Positions 25,734 through 35,124 of a stretch of 38,582 bases of DNA are shown piece after piece (position 1 is the first letter of the stretch; the number at the start of each line of letters is the position of its first letter). Origin of the DNA: Pseudomonas maioricensis (lineage in GTDB: Bacteria > Pseudomonadota > Gammaproteobacteria > Pseudomonadales > Pseudomonadaceae); NCBI RefSeq assembly GCF_022790535.1, contig NZ_LOHG01000006.1:1-38582 (forward strand). The letters are read 5' to 3'. The notes under the pieces are model-generated. The model worked only from the letters and a program-made list of their open reading frames with translations. It did no database searches and was not told the origin of the DNA. The position numbers and the translations under genes are program-made.

Positions 25734-27038
25734 TTAATTGAGATGTTCGACGCGAATCCGGACGACCGGGCCAACCACGTCCTGCACCGCTTCCAGGGCC
25801 TCAATGGCGTCATTCATGCGCTGCTCTACCACGCGATGGGTCAACAGAATCATCGGCACCAGGCCGTCATGTTCTTCGACTTCCTTCTGCATGATCGACT
25901 CAATGTTAATCCCGCGCTCCGACAGAATGCTTGCTACCTGAGCCAGCACACCCGGATGATCCTTGGCCTGAATGCGCAGGTAATATGCGCTTTCGCAGGC
26001 TTCGATTGGCAGAATTGGATGAGCGGACAAGGCGTCAGGCTGGAAAGCCAGATGCGGTACGCGGTTCTCCGGATCTGAGGTCATCGCACGCACCACATCG
26101 ACCAGATCGGCGACCACGGACGAAGCCGTAGGCTCCATGCCCGCGCCAGCGCCGTAGAACAGCGTCGAACCCGCAGCGTCACCATTGACCATTACCGCGT
26201 TCATCACGCCATTGACGTTGGCGATCAGACGGTCAGCAGGTATCAGCGTAGGGTGTACTCGCAATTCGATACCCGCGGCGGTGCTGCGCGCCACGCCCAG
26301 GTGTTTGATGCGATAGCCCAGCGCCTCAGCATAATTGACGTCTGCGGTGGTCAGCTTGGTGATGCCTTCGGTGTAAGCCTTGTCGAACTGCAGCGGAATA
26401 CCAAAAGCGATGGACGCCAGAATGGTCAGCTTGTGCGCAGCATCAATACCTTCGACGTCGAACGTCGGATCGGCTTCGGCGTAACCCAGCGCCTGGGCTT
26501 CAGCCAGAACGTCAGGGAAGGTACGGCCTTTCTCACGCATTTCGGTAAGGATAAAGTTACCGGTGCCGTTGATGATCCCGGCCACCCAGTTGATGCGGTT
26601 GGCCGAAAGCCCCTCACGAATTGCCTTGATGACCGGGATACCGCCCGCAACCGCAGCTTCAAACGCTACGATCACGCCCTTCTCACGCGCCTTGGCGAAA
26701 ATTTCGTTACCGTGCACAGCAATCAGCGCTTTGTTGGCAGTGACTACGTGCTTGCCGTTTTCAATGGCCTTGAGGACCAGATCGCGAGCTACGGTATAGC
26801 CGCCGATCAGTTCAATGACGATATCGATTTCAGGGTTGGTTGCCACCGCGAAGACGTCGCTGGTGGTCGGTGTACCGGTAATCTGGCAGTTGGGGTTTGG
26901 CGTACGCAGGGCAATTTGTGCCACTTCAATTCCACGACCCGCACGGCGGGCAATTTCCTCGGCGTTACGCTTAAGTACGTTGAAGGTACCGCCACCGACG
27001 GTACCCAGCCCACAGATGCCTACTTTGACCGGATTCAC
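25734..27038 (-). CDS. hom: homoserine dehydrogenase
   Basis: NAD(P)-dependent reduction of aspartate semialdehyde to homoserine, the branch point to threonine and methionine. The 434-aa protein starts MNPVKVGICGLGTVGGG with a Rossmann fingerprint. The catalytic region contains NGTGNFILTEM, and a C-terminal ACT domain (about 350-430) begins YYLRIQAKDHPGVLAQVASI, implying threonine feedback. The GTG at 27038 was chosen because GGGGAG lies about 7 bp upstream and the family begins there; the longer frame to 27098 adds 20 unlikely residues. It sits between dsbC and thrC on the same strand. Confidence 0.96.
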   Translation of the reverse strand: MNPVKVGICGLGTVGGGTFNVLKRNAEEIARRAGRGIEVAQIALRTPNPNCQITGTPTTSDVFAVATNPEIDIVIELIGGYTVARDLVLKAIENGKHVVTANKALIAVHGNEIFAKAREKGVIVAFEAAVAGGIPVIKAIREGLSANRINWVAGIINGTGNFILTEMREKGRTFPDVLAEAQALGYAEADPTFDVEGIDAAHKLTILASIAFGIPLQFDKAYTEGITKLTTADVNYAEALGYRIKHLGVARSTAAGIELRVHPTLIPADRLIANVNGVMNAVMVNGDAAGSTLFYGAGAGMEPTASSVVADLVDVVRAMTSDPENRVPHLAFQPDALSAHPILPIEACESAYYLRIQAKDHPGVLAQVASILSERGINIESIMQKEVEEHDGLVPMILLTHRVVEQRMNDAIEALEAVQDVVGPVVRIRVEHLN

Positions 27039-27141
27039 TATGAACTCCCCGTAAAACGGTCGGCTTGGAACCAACCGTGGAAAACAGCCGTGCAGCACAG
27101 CACGGCTCTCTATTTACTCAACGGTCATGGGACACGCTGAT

Positions 27142-27882
27142 TTATTTGGCGCTGAGCGCCAGCTTGGCCACTTGTGCAGCGGGTTGGTAACCCGGAATCA
27201 ACTGGCCGTCAGCCAAAACGATGGCCGGTGTGCCGTTCACACCGATCGATTGGCCCACTTCGAATTGTTTGGTGACAGGGTTGGCGCACTTGGGCGCTTC
27301 GATGTTTTTGCCATCGACCATGCGGTCCATGGCTGCCTTACGGTCCTTGGAGCACCACACAGCCTGCAATTGTTCGTCGCCCGGTGAGCCGAGGCCCTGA
27401 CGCGGGAACGCAACATAACGAACCTCGATGCCCATTTTATTCAACTGCGGCACTTCAGCGTGCAGCTTGTGGCAATACGGGCAGGTGGTGTCGGTGAAAA
27501 CCGTGATGTGTGATTTGGTCTCGCCAATCGCCGGATAGACAACCATCTCGGCGGTAGGGATACCGTTGATGGTCTTGGCGATGGCCAGGCGCTCGGCCTT
27601 CTCGGTCAGGTTAACCGGCTTGCCGTCCTGGATCTGAAACAGATAGCCCTGCATCACGAACTGGCCATCAGCGCTGGCATACAGCACGCGGCCCCCTTTG
27701 AGCTTGACCTCGTAAAGCCCGCTCAACGGGCTGGCGCCGATGCTTTCTACCGGCAGCTCAAGCTTGAGCGAATCCAGAGTCTTGCGAATGGCCTGGTCGG
27801 CGGGAGCATCCGCCTGGGCGAACACGCTGAAGGTACTGGCCAACGCAACTGCTGCGGCGGCGATAATCTTGGTCACGCGCAT
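27142..27882 (-). CDS. dsbC: DsbC-type periplasmic disulfide isomerase
   Basis: Rearranges wrong disulfides in periplasmic proteins; in E. coli it is kept reduced by DsbD. The 246-aa precursor has a signal peptide (about 1-24, FAQA), an N-terminal dimerisation domain and a thioredoxin-fold domain with active site Cys134-Pro-Tyr-Cys137. A second conserved pair, Cys177 and Cys199, matches the structural disulfide of DsbC. GAGGAG precedes the ATG at 27882; the frame extends to 27942 but without a ribosome site. It lies between xerD and hom, a common Pseudomonas arrangement. Confidence 0.95.
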   Translation of the reverse strand: MRVTKIIAAAAVALASTFSVFAQADAPADQAIRKTLDSLKLELPVESIGASPLSGLYEVKLKGGRVLYASADGQFVMQGYLFQIQDGKPVNLTEKAERLAIAKTINGIPTAEMVVYPAIGETKSHITVFTDTTCPYCHKLHAEVPQLNKMGIEVRYVAFPRQGLGSPGDEQLQAVWCSKDRKAAMDRMVDGKNIEAPKCANPVTKQFEVGQSIGVNGTPAIVLADGQLIPGYQPAAQVAKLALSAK

Positions 27883-28032
27883 GAAAACTCCTCGGGCGGT
27901 GGGCAGACTGGCCGGGGCAAAAAAAGCGCCCGTCAGCTTCAATCTGCGAAACCGGCAAAGCCTACCACATAAGGCCCGTAAACCTTACCCGGACTGACAC
28001 AGACTGCCTGCAAAAGATGCAGCCTCAATCGC

Positions 28033-28929
28033 TCAGCCGCGCGGGTGATGTTTGGCGTGCATGTCTTGCAATCGGGCACGGGCAACATGGGTGTAGATTT
28101 GTGTCGTGGACAGATCACTGTGGCCCAAGAGCATCTGCACCACCCGCAAGTCTGCGCCATGATTAAGCAAGTGCGTGGCAAAAGCGTGGCGCAATGTATG
28201 AGGTGACAGAGATTTGCTGATACCCGCAACCATGGCCTGATGTTTGATTCGGTGCCAAAAGGTCTGGCGGGTCATCTGCTCGCCCCGTTGACTGGGGAAC
28301 AACACATCGCTGGGGCGGCCCGCCAGCAACTCATCGCGGGCGCCGCGCATGTAGCGTTCGATCCAGACAATAGCCTCTTCGCCCATGGGGACCAGACGCT
28401 CCTTGCTGCCTTTGCCCATCACCCTTAATACACCCTGACGGAGATTGACCTGCTCCAGGGTCAGACTGATCAGTTCGGTGACTCGCAAGCCACAGGCATA
28501 CAGCACCTCGAGCATGGCTTTATCCCGCTGGCCGATAGCTTCGCTCAGGTCAGGTGCAGCCAGTAACGCGTCAACGTCTGCCTCCGACAATGACTTGGGC
28601 AATGGCCTGCCAAGCTGAGGCATGTCCACCTGCAGCGTGGGATCGACTTGAATCAGTTTCTCTCTCAGCAGGTAACGGTAGAAGCCACGCGCCCCGGAAA
28701 GAAACCGTGCCGTGGAGCGCGGCTTGTAGGCTTTGTCCACGCGCCAGGCCAGATGATCAAGAATTGCCGAGCGTCCAACGTTGATCAATTCCAGGCCTTG
28801 TTCCTGCAACCAGCCGTTGAACAAGGCAAGATCACTGCGATAGGCATCACGCGTATTGTCCGAGAGCCCCTTCTCTAGCCAGAGGGCATCAAGAAACCGG
28901 TCGATCAGAGGGTCATCGATAGCAGACAT
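28033..28929 (-). CDS. xerD: XerD site-specific tyrosine recombinase
   Basis: Acts with XerC at dif to resolve chromosome dimers at division. It is 298 aa, the same length as E. coli XerD. The catalytic set is complete: Arg149 (CGLRVTEL), Lys173 (GKGSKE), His244 and Arg247 (SPHTLRHAF), His270 (LLGHSD) and nucleophile Tyr279 (TQIYTHV). The core-binding N-terminal domain occupies about 1-105. The start at 28929 (MSAIDDPLIDRFLDALWLEK) matches the family; the frame continues 21 codons upstream without support. No strong ribosome site is seen. Confidence 0.96.
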   Translation of the reverse strand: MSAIDDPLIDRFLDALWLEKGLSDNTRDAYRSDLALFNGWLQEQGLELINVGRSAILDHLAWRVDKAYKPRSTARFLSGARGFYRYLLREKLIQVDPTLQVDMPQLGRPLPKSLSEADVDALLAAPDLSEAIGQRDKAMLEVLYACGLRVTELISLTLEQVNLRQGVLRVMGKGSKERLVPMGEEAIVWIERYMRGARDELLAGRPSDVLFPSQRGEQMTRQTFWHRIKHQAMVAGISKSLSPHTLRHAFATHLLNHGADLRVVQMLLGHSDLSTTQIYTHVARARLQDMHAKHHPRG

Positions 28930-28992
28930 GGGTATTCGCGCTTGAGCAGTGCTAGATAAGTTACAGACCGAGGACAATAAAACCCCAGGCAC

Positions 28993-29020
28993 AAAAAAGC
29001 AGCCCTTAGGCTGCTTTTTT
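28993..29020 (-). terminator. rho-independent terminator of the rpsP-rimM-trmD-rplS operon
   Basis: AAAAAAGCAGCC and GGCTGCTTTTTT form a perfect 12-bp inverted repeat around CTTA, giving a GC stem with a T-run in both directions. It lies 20 bp past the rplS stop and also insulates xerD. Confidence 0.92.
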
Positions 29021-29040
29021 CTTGCATCGAAAAACTGTAC

Positions 29041-29391
29041 TCAGGACAGTTTTTCCTTGATGCGAGCTGCTTTACCGGACAGGTCACGCAGGTAGTACAG
29101 TTTGGCTTTGCGAACGTCACCGCGACGTTTCACAGCCAGGCTGTCGATTTGCGGGCTGTAGGTCTGGAAAGTACGCTCAACGCCAACACCGTTGGAGATT
29201 TTACGAACAGTGAAAGCACTGTTCACGCCACGGTTACGCTTGGCAATTACTACGCCTTCGAACGCCTGCAGACGAGCGCGGTCGCCTTCCTTCACTTTCA
29301 CCTGAACGACAACAGTGTCGCCCGGGGCAAAGGTAGGGATCTCTTTGGTCATCTGCTCTGCTTCGAGTGCAAGGATGATTTTGTTAGTCAT
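29041..29391 (-). CDS. rplS: 50S ribosomal protein L19
   Basis: Large-subunit protein at the 30S-50S interface. It is 116 aa, the usual length. Recognised by [39 protein letters not shown] and [11 protein letters not shown] at the end. It is last in the operon, 42 bp after trmD, followed by a strong terminator. Confidence 0.98.
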   Translation of the reverse strand: MTNKIILALEAEQMTKEIPTFAPGDTVVVQVKVKEGDRARLQAFEGVVIAKRNRGVNSAFTVRKISNGVGVERTFQTYSPQIDSLAVKRRGDVRKAKLYYLRDLSGKAARIKEKLS

Positions 29392-29433
29392 GCTGTGCTC
29401 CTAAGGTAAATCGTCGGATCTACCATCGATACG

Positions 29434-30186
29434 TTAACTATCGTCCCGTTCGCGGATGTATTCCGCGAGCAGCTTCTTCTCTTCTCCAGAAAGCGAGCGG
29501 CTTTCCAGAAGATCGGCGCGTCGTTCATAGGTCCGCCCGAGGGACTGCTGTAAACGCCAACGCCGGATGTGCGCGTGATTGCCACTTAGCAACACGTCGG
29601 GAACACGCTGATCCGCATACACCTCCGGTCGGGTGTAATGCGGGCAATCCAGCAGACCATCAGTGAAGGAATCTTCCTCCGCAGAGTCCGCATGCCCTAA
29701 AGCTCCAGGCAGCAGCCGCGTAACCGCATCGATCAGCACCATTGCCGGCAGCTCGCCGCCAGACAGTACATAGTCACCAATCGACCACTCTTCATCGACA
29801 TGAGCATCAATAAAACGCTCGTCAATGCCTTCATAACGACCGGCGATGAGGATAATCGCTTCCTCCTGCGCCAGTTCGCGTACCGCAGACTGATTCAGTT
29901 GGCGGCCTTGTGGCGACAGGTAAATCACCTTCGCCGCATCCCCTGTTGCTTGCCTGGCCTGAACCAGAGCATCTTCCAGGGGCTTGATCTTCATCACCAT
30001 GCCCGGACCACCGCCAAATGGGCGATCGTCAACAGTGTGATGTCGATCCGTGGTGTAGTCCCGCGGATTCCAACAAGTCAGCTGCAACAGCCCTTGTTTC
30101 ACCGCACGGCTGGTAATGCCGTATTCGCTGATGGCGGAAAACATCTCGGGAAACAGACTGATCACTTCTATGCGCAGGCTAGCCAT
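29434..30186 (-). CDS. trmD: tRNA (guanine37-N1)-methyltransferase
   Basis: Methylates G37 next to the anticodon using S-adenosylmethionine, preventing +1 frameshifting. The 250-aa SPOUT-class protein carries the trefoil-knot sequences [24 protein letters not shown] and [14 protein letters not shown]. The C-terminal DNA/tRNA-binding tail includes [20 protein letters not shown]. It sits 3 bp after rimM. Confidence 0.97.
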   Translation of the reverse strand: MASLRIEVISLFPEMFSAISEYGITSRAVKQGLLQLTCWNPRDYTTDRHHTVDDRPFGGGPGMVMKIKPLEDALVQARQATGDAAKVIYLSPQGRQLNQSAVRELAQEEAIILIAGRYEGIDERFIDAHVDEEWSIGDYVLSGGELPAMVLIDAVTRLLPGALGHADSAEEDSFTDGLLDCPHYTRPEVYADQRVPDVLLSGNHAHIRRWRLQQSLGRTYERRADLLESRSLSGEEKKLLAEYIRERDDS

Positions 30187-30189
30187 TGC

Positions 30190-30726
30190 TTAGAAGTCCG
30201 AATCCCAATCCACCTTCATCTCGCCAGCTTCCAGGTCAACAACCAACACACATTGCTCTGTATAGGGCAACAAGCGCTCGCGATCGTCCAGGCTGCCTGC
30301 GCAGGGCTTGACCACCATTACATCATTCGAGCCTGTCTCTAGCAGATGATCGATCTTCCCGAGCAATTGCCCTTGATGGTCGATGACCTTGAGACCCTCC
30401 AGCTGGTACCAGTAGTACTCGCCGTCGGTCAGATCAGGGAACAGGTTACGCGGCACGCAGATTTCAAAACCGGCCAGAAGACGAGCTTCTTCACGGTCAT
30501 CGAGACCTTTGAGCTTTGCGACCAGGAACTTGTTTTGCAAGCGTCCGCTGACCAGCTCTACCTGTTTAACGCTACCTTCGCGCCGAAGCGTCCAGGTTTT
30601 GTAATCCAACAGGTTTCCAATCGGATCAGTAAAGGAAAAGACCTTCACTTCGCCGCGAACGCCATGTACCGAATAAATCTTGCCAATGACGATCAAGTCG
30701 TCGGCAGTCGTTGGCGCCGCGTTCAT
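30190..30726 (-). CDS. rimM: 16S rRNA processing / ribosome maturation factor RimM
   Basis: Assists 30S head assembly with ribosomal protein S19. The 178-aa protein has an N-terminal barrel (IGKIYSVHGVRGEVKVFSFT) and a C-terminal PRC-like barrel starting at about DGEYYWYQLEGLKV. It is 5 bp after rpsP and 3 bp before trmD, the standard operon position. Confidence 0.97.
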   Translation of the reverse strand: MNAAPTTADDLIVIGKIYSVHGVRGEVKVFSFTDPIGNLLDYKTWTLRREGSVKQVELVSGRLQNKFLVAKLKGLDDREEARLLAGFEICVPRNLFPDLTDGEYYWYQLEGLKVIDHQGQLLGKIDHLLETGSNDVMVVKPCAGSLDDRERLLPYTEQCVLVVDLEAGEMKVDWDSDF

Positions 30727-30731
30727 ATTGC

Positions 30732-30989
30732 TCAGGCCGCGACCTTGGTCTTGGCGTGTTCTTTCAGCAACTGGGCAACGCGATCGGATGTTTGTGCACC
30801 CACGCTCAACCAGTAGTTAACGCGCTCTTCGTTCACGGACAAACGAACTTCCTGACCACGGGCAACCGGGTTGAAGAAGCCAATTTGCTCTTTGTGCGAA
30901 CCGTCGCGCGCATTGCGGCTATCGGTAACAGTCAGGTGGTAAAACGGGCGCTTTTTGGAGCCGCCCAGGGCAAGACGAATGGTTAGCAT
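30732..30989 (-). CDS. rpsP: 30S ribosomal protein S16
   Basis: Small-subunit assembly protein, 85 aa from the ATG at 30989. [20 protein letters not shown] and [11 protein letters not shown] are diagnostic. Most S16 proteins have Arg where this has Leu in RLALGG, a minor variation. AGGAACGA precedes the start; an upstream in-frame codon at 31061 would add 24 unrelated residues and overlaps the promoter. It is the first gene of the operon. Confidence 0.97.
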   Translation of the reverse strand: MLTIRLALGGSKKRPFYHLTVTDSRNARDGSHKEQIGFFNPVARGQEVRLSVNEERVNYWLSVGAQTSDRVAQLLKEHAKTKVAA

Positions 30990-31061
30990 TGAACATCGTT
31001 CCTGTAGTCGGTGCTGCAAATCTAAGATGCACAGCGGGCATAGGTGCCCGAAAGGCCGCAT

Positions 31062-31089
31062 ATTCTAAGGAATATCCGGACTTTTGCAA
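31062..31089 (-). promoter_or_regulatory. sigma70 promoter of the rpsP operon
   Basis: On the minus strand TTGCAA (31084-31089) and TAGAAT (31062-31067) are separated by 16 bp, about 73 bp upstream of rpsP. Both hexamers match consensus at 4-5 of 6 positions. Confidence 0.65.
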
Positions 31090-31164
31090 ATGTCTTTTTC
31101 TGGCACTTGCTGTTGTGCCATCCAGATTTGCCAGGGAGCCGTCACTTCCGACGGCCTATATAGA

Positions 31165-31230
31165 CCCGCAACGCGGGCTTTTACAGGGGGCGAGCCCCCA
31201 TGTGGGATGCGCGCAGAGGAACCTGCGCGC
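31165..31230. other. cluster of three hairpins between ffh and the rpsP promoter
   Basis: CCCGC-AAC-GCGGG (31165-31177), GGGGG-CGAG-CCCCC (31186-31199) and the 8-bp stem GCGCGCAG-AGGAAC-CTGCGCGC (31209-31230) lie within 70 bp after the ffh stop. None has a clear minus-strand T-run, but together they could end or slow ffh transcription. No gene is seen in 30990-31236. Confidence 0.6.
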
Positions 31231-31236
31231 GATGCA

Positions 31237-32613
31237 TCACATCTTTGGCATGCCGCCGCCGGGCAACATTCCGCCCATGCCGCGCATCATTTTGGCCATT
31301 CCGCCTTTGGCGGAGAATTTCTTCATCATCTTCTGCATCTGCTTGTGCTGCTTGATCAGACGCCCGATGTCCTGCACCTGAGTACCCGATCCCATGGAGA
31401 TACGGCGCTTGCGCGAACCGCTGATCAGATCCGGATCACGACGCTCAGCCGGAGTCATCGAGTTGATGATGGCTTCCATTTGCTTGAACTGCTTCTCCGC
31501 CGCGCCTTGAGCGTTGCCCATCTGCGACAGGTTGACGCCGCCGATGCTTGGCAGCTTGTCCATGAGCCCGCCAAGGCCGCCCATGTTTTTCATTTGCTGC
31601 AACTGGTCGCGGAAGTCTTCGAGATCGAAGCCTTTACCTTTCTTCAGTTTTTTGGCCAGTTTGTCGGCCTTGTCCTTGTCGAGGGTCTGCTCGGCCTGCT
31701 CGATGAGGCTGAGCACGTCACCCATGCCAAGGATTCGTGACGCGATACGATCAGGGTGGAACGGTTCGAGCGCATCGCTCTTCTCGCCCATACCGATGAA
31801 CTTGATCGGCTTGCCGGTAATGGCACGCACGGACAACGCCGCACCGCCTCGTGCATCACCGTCGACCTTGGTCAGGATCACACCGGTCAACGGCAGTGCA
31901 TCACCAAACGCCTTGGCAGTGTTGGCGGCATCCTGACCGGTCATGGCGTCAACCACGAACAGCGTCTCAGCAGGCTTGACCGCAGCATGCAGCGCCTGGA
32001 TCTCGCCCATCATCTCGGCATCGATATGCAGACGACCCGCGGTGTCGAGGATGACGACATCAATGAACTTGAGCTTCGCTTCCTTTATTGCCGCCTCAGC
32101 GATATCTACCGGCTTCTGGCTGATATCCGAAGGGAAGAAAGTGACACCAATGTCGCCCGCCAGGGTTTCGAGCTGCTTGATAGCGGCCGGACGATAAACG
32201 TCGGCAGACACGACCATGACGGTTTTTTTCTTGCGCTCTTTGAGGAACTTGGCCAGCTTGCCAGCAGTAGTGGTCTTACCCGCACCCTGCAGACCCGCCA
32301 TCAGAATAACGGCAGGCGGCGTGACATTAAGGGTCAGCTCTTCATTGGCTGCCCCCATCATGTCTTCCAGTTCAGCCTGGACGATCTTCACGAAGGCCTG
32401 GCCAGGGGTCAGGCTGCGGGACACTTCAGTGCCGACAGCGCGCTCCTTGACCTTATTGACGAAGTCTTTGACGACCGGCAAGGCAACGTCGGCCTCAAGC
32501 AACGCCATACGCACTTCACGCAGGGTGTCTTTGATGTTGTCCTCGGTCAGCTTGGCCTTGCCAGTCACATGGCGCAGCGTCTGCGAGAGACGGTCTGTCA
32601 GGTTTTCAAACAT
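31237..32613 (-). CDS. ffh: signal recognition particle protein Ffh
   Basis: GTPase that, with 4.5S RNA, brings ribosomes making membrane proteins to FtsY. The 458-aa protein has an N domain (1-85) and a G domain with GLQGAGKT (107-114), DTAGRL and TKVDGDARGG. The Met-rich M domain (about 330-458) includes GSGTQVQDIGRLIKQHKQMQ and the terminal GGMLPGGGMPKM. The ATG at 32613 has AAAGGATC just upstream; the frame extends 42 codons further through the promoter and is not used. Confidence 0.97.
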   Translation of the reverse strand: MFENLTDRLSQTLRHVTGKAKLTEDNIKDTLREVRMALLEADVALPVVKDFVNKVKERAVGTEVSRSLTPGQAFVKIVQAELEDMMGAANEELTLNVTPPAVILMAGLQGAGKTTTAGKLAKFLKERKKKTVMVVSADVYRPAAIKQLETLAGDIGVTFFPSDISQKPVDIAEAAIKEAKLKFIDVVILDTAGRLHIDAEMMGEIQALHAAVKPAETLFVVDAMTGQDAANTAKAFGDALPLTGVILTKVDGDARGGAALSVRAITGKPIKFIGMGEKSDALEPFHPDRIASRILGMGDVLSLIEQAEQTLDKDKADKLAKKLKKGKGFDLEDFRDQLQQMKNMGGLGGLMDKLPSIGGVNLSQMGNAQGAAEKQFKQMEAIINSMTPAERRDPDLISGSRKRRISMGSGTQVQDIGRLIKQHKQMQKMMKKFSAKGGMAKMMRGMGGMLPGGGMPKM

Positions 32614-32709
32614 GCGCGATCCTTTCAGGCTCTTGGCGAACCCCGGTTGATGCGGCCCGGCCCGTAATAAAATGGCGCTCGGCGAGCCTGTGGCTAGAGC
32701 AGGTCGCGG

Positions 32710-32748
32710 ATTATAGCGAAGACTCCGCTGGACTGACACTACGGAGTC
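32710..32748 (-). promoter_or_regulatory. candidate ffh promoter overlapped by an inverted repeat
   Basis: On the minus strand GTGTCA (32734-32739) and TATAAT (32710-32715) are spaced 18 bp, with the start expected about 90 bp before ffh. GACTCCG (32721-32727) and CGGAGTC (32742-32748) form an inverted repeat that brackets the -35 hexamer. Confidence 0.55.
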
Positions 32749-32823
32749 TGCATCTGTGGTCTTTCGTGAAATGACGGTTGTATGCCAAACTCAGCGCCTT
32801 TAAAGGCCCGTCCATCAGGATTT

Positions 32824-33639
32824 ATGTTCCCTTTGCCACCCAGCCTGCTACCCAGCCTCGCCGCCGCCTGCCTTTATGCCGCTGCGACTATCTATCAGGG
32901 CATCCGCCTCAGCCAGGCGAAACGCGCCGACAAACGGCTGCTCTGCCTGCTCGGCACGCTTGCAGTTGTGGCACACGCCTTCGGACTTTTTTCCCAGTTG
33001 ATCCGCCCCATCGGGCTTGGCCTGGATTTTTTCAGCGCTGCCAGCCTGATTGCCGTTGCGGTGATTGCGCTGACATTGCTCGCTACCGTGCGCATCCCGG
33101 TAGAAAACCTGCTCGTGCTTCTATTCCCGTTGGGGATGATTACCGCGTTGCTTGCGCAGTTTGCGCCGGCAGGCACGGTGCAGCCCATCGTTGAAGAACC
33201 GGGCATCCTCAGCCACATTCTGCTGTCAATCCTTGCCTATGGCATGTTCACCATTGCCGTCGTGCAGGCATTACTGTTGTTGGTGCAAGATCACCAACTC
33301 AAGCATAAGCATCCGTCAGGGCTGATCAAGAACTTCCCTCCCCTGCAAACCATGGAAAGCCTGTTGTTCGGGTTTCTCTGGGCCGGATGGTCGCTGCTTT
33401 CCCTGTCGCTGATTTCCGGCTGGCTGTTCGTCGAAAACCTCTTCGCACAGCACCTGGTACACAAAACATTGCTGGCCTGCCTGGCCTGGGTGGTGTTCAG
33501 CGTATTGTTGTGGTGGGGCCGCAATCGTCTTGGCTGGCGCGGGCACAAGGCTATCCGCTGGACCCTGGGCGGTTTCTGCCTGCTGATGCTGGCCTATTTC
33601 GGCAGCAAGCTGGTCCGCGAATTCATTCTGCACATCTGA
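32824..33639 (+). CDS. ypjD: YpjD, CcsA-type cytochrome c assembly family membrane protein
   Basis: A 271-aa inner-membrane protein of the CcsA/YpjD family with about eight hydrophobic segments. The family is related to heme-handling proteins, but YpjD's own role is unclear. Recognisable parts are LFSAASLIAV-like segments after GLGLDF, SHILLSILAYGMFTIAVVQA and the late PPLQTMESLLFGFLWAGW. The ATG at 32824 has AGGA about 6 bp upstream; a start at 32782 would add 14 polar residues. It is divergent from ffh and 13 bp before the CorB-like gene, as in many gamma-proteobacteria. Confidence 0.9.
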   Translation: MFPLPPSLLPSLAAACLYAAATIYQGIRLSQAKRADKRLLCLLGTLAVVAHAFGLFSQLIRPIGLGLDFFSAASLIAVAVIALTLLATVRIPVENLLVLLFPLGMITALLAQFAPAGTVQPIVEEPGILSHILLSILAYGMFTIAVVQALLLLVQDHQLKHKHPSGLIKNFPPLQTMESLLFGFLWAGWSLLSLSLISGWLFVENLFAQHLVHKTLLACLAWVVFSVLLWWGRNRLGWRGHKAIRWTLGGFCLLMLAYFGSKLVREFILHI

Positions 33640-33652
33640 CGGTTCGCTGATT

Positions 33653-34888
33653 ATGGATAATTTGCCAATCGCCCCGATGCTCGGTGTCGTGGCCCTGTTA
33701 ATTCTTTGGGCAGCCCTTTTTACGGCTATTGAAGCAGCACACCTGCAACTCAAAGCGCTGCGCAACGGTGACCGTCAACCGGCCCCGCTCTGGCCTGAGC
33801 TTAAATTCGAACTGGGCAGTCTGATCCTTGCCAACACCTTGATCAAGGTGCTGATCACCGTAATCGTCACCCTGCTGTCGATGAATTACTGGTTCTACAA
33901 TGGCCCGACGCTGGCCTGGATCAGCGTGACCAGCATCACGCTGATCTTCGCCGAACTCATCCCTCGCAGACTGGCAGCCCGCCATCCGGAAGCAATCGTG
34001 CACATGGCGAACAGCCTGCTGCGCATTCCGATGAAACTGCTCTGGCCACTTGCCTGGCTGTTCAACTGCATTGCCAGGACGCTGCTACGACCGTTCGGCC
34101 AGCGTAACGCACGGGTGGTCGCAGCGCACGACGACGACGAACGCCCACATGCTCATCACGACGGCGTCAACGAACACCATCCTGGCCGCTCTCCCGTGCT
34201 CTCAGGTATCCATGCGCTGGACAGCATCACCGTCAACGACATTCTGGTTCCGCGCAACGACGTGGACGGCGTCAATCTCGACGACAGCATTGAGCAGATT
34301 GTCGAGCGCCTGATCATCTCAAGGCACACCCGCCTGCCTGTTTATCACAACGATATCAATCAGGTTCAGGGCGTACTCAACACGCGTCATATCAGCCATC
34401 TGCTACCCAGAGCAGACCTGACCAAAGAGCAGATCCTCGCCGCGTGCTACGAACCGTACTTCGTTCCGGAAAGCACGCCGCTTCAACTGCAGCTGCTCAA
34501 CTTCCACAAACAACAGCGCCGCCTGGGCGTGGTGGTCGATGAATATGGCGAAGTGCTGGGCATCGTCAGCCTGGAAGACATTCTGGAAGAAATCGTCGGC
34601 GAGTTCGAAAACGAGCAAACCCTGAACAACCCGCACATTCACCCACAGGCCGACGGCCGACTGGTGGTGGACGGCGCAGCCTCAATTCGCGACCTGAACA
34701 AGAGCTTGGGTTGGCACCTGCCGTCCGACGGCCCCAAGACCCTCAATGGACTGGTAACCGAAGCGCTGGAAACCATTCCGGAAAGTGCGGTATGCCTGAA
34801 AATAGGGCCCTATCGACTGGAAATCCTCGAAACCGAGGACAACCGGGTTACCCGGGTCATGATGTGGCAAAAACCGGCCACTCGTTAA
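33653..34888 (+). CDS. CorB/CNNM family protein (DUF21, CBS pair, CorC-HlyC domain)
   Basis: Membrane protein of the CNNM/CorB family, linked to Mg2+ and Co2+ movement in other bacteria. Within 411 aa: a DUF21 membrane domain (about 5-150) with LANTLIKVLITVIVTLL and FAELIPRRLAARHP; a His/Asp-rich linker (about 160-180, DDDERPHAHHD) that could bind metal; a CBS pair (about 190-330); and a CorC/HlyC domain (about 345-405). E. coli YfjD (CorB), also next to ypjD and ffh, is the likely counterpart. The ATG at 33653 lacks a strong ribosome site and may be coupled to ypjD. Confidence 0.88.
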   Translation: MDNLPIAPMLGVVALLILWAALFTAIEAAHLQLKALRNGDRQPAPLWPELKFELGSLILANTLIKVLITVIVTLLSMNYWFYNGPTLAWISVTSITLIFAELIPRRLAARHPEAIVHMANSLLRIPMKLLWPLAWLFNCIARTLLRPFGQRNARVVAAHDDDERPHAHHDGVNEHHPGRSPVLSGIHALDSITVNDILVPRNDVDGVNLDDSIEQIVERLIISRHTRLPVYHNDINQVQGVLNTRHISHLLPRADLTKEQILAACYEPYFVPESTPLQLQLLNFHKQQRRLGVVVDEYGEVLGIVSLEDILEEIVGEFENEQTLNNPHIHPQADGRLVVDGAASIRDLNKSLGWHLPSDGPKTLNGLVTEALETIPESAVCLKIGPYRLEILETEDNRVTRVMMWQKPATR

Positions 34889-34895
34889 AGCCCCC

Positions 34896-34925
34896 TTGTT
34901 ATGCGGGTGGCGCGGTTCCTATAAT
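34896..34925 (+). promoter_or_regulatory. sigma70 promoter candidate upstream of the MHS transporter gene
   Basis: TTGTTA (34896-34901) and a perfect TATAAT (34920-34925) are spaced 18 bp. The -10 lies in the loop of a GCGGTTC ... GAACCGC hairpin (34912-34933), so the same bases could instead help end the upstream transcript. If used, the leader before the transporter gene would be about 210 bases. Confidence 0.5.
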
Positions 34926-35124
34926 CGAACCGCTTACCCAGCCCGCCGATCCGTGTGCTACCCGCACCCCGTGTGATCCGGCCAGTCACTCAGCCTGAAC
35001 GTATCGTGCATTTCCCTGGCCCTGCCTTACCCCCTGGCACCGCCAACGCCTCTCGCCCGCATCCGGGCTAACCTGATCAGCGCTGTACCCCCAATAATTA
35101 ATGTATGCCTCGTCGAAAGGCACT

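Noticed and set aside
31756..32667. 303-codon open frame opposite ffh.
   Set aside because: It is fully antisense to a conserved essential gene, with no family resemblance and no start signals.
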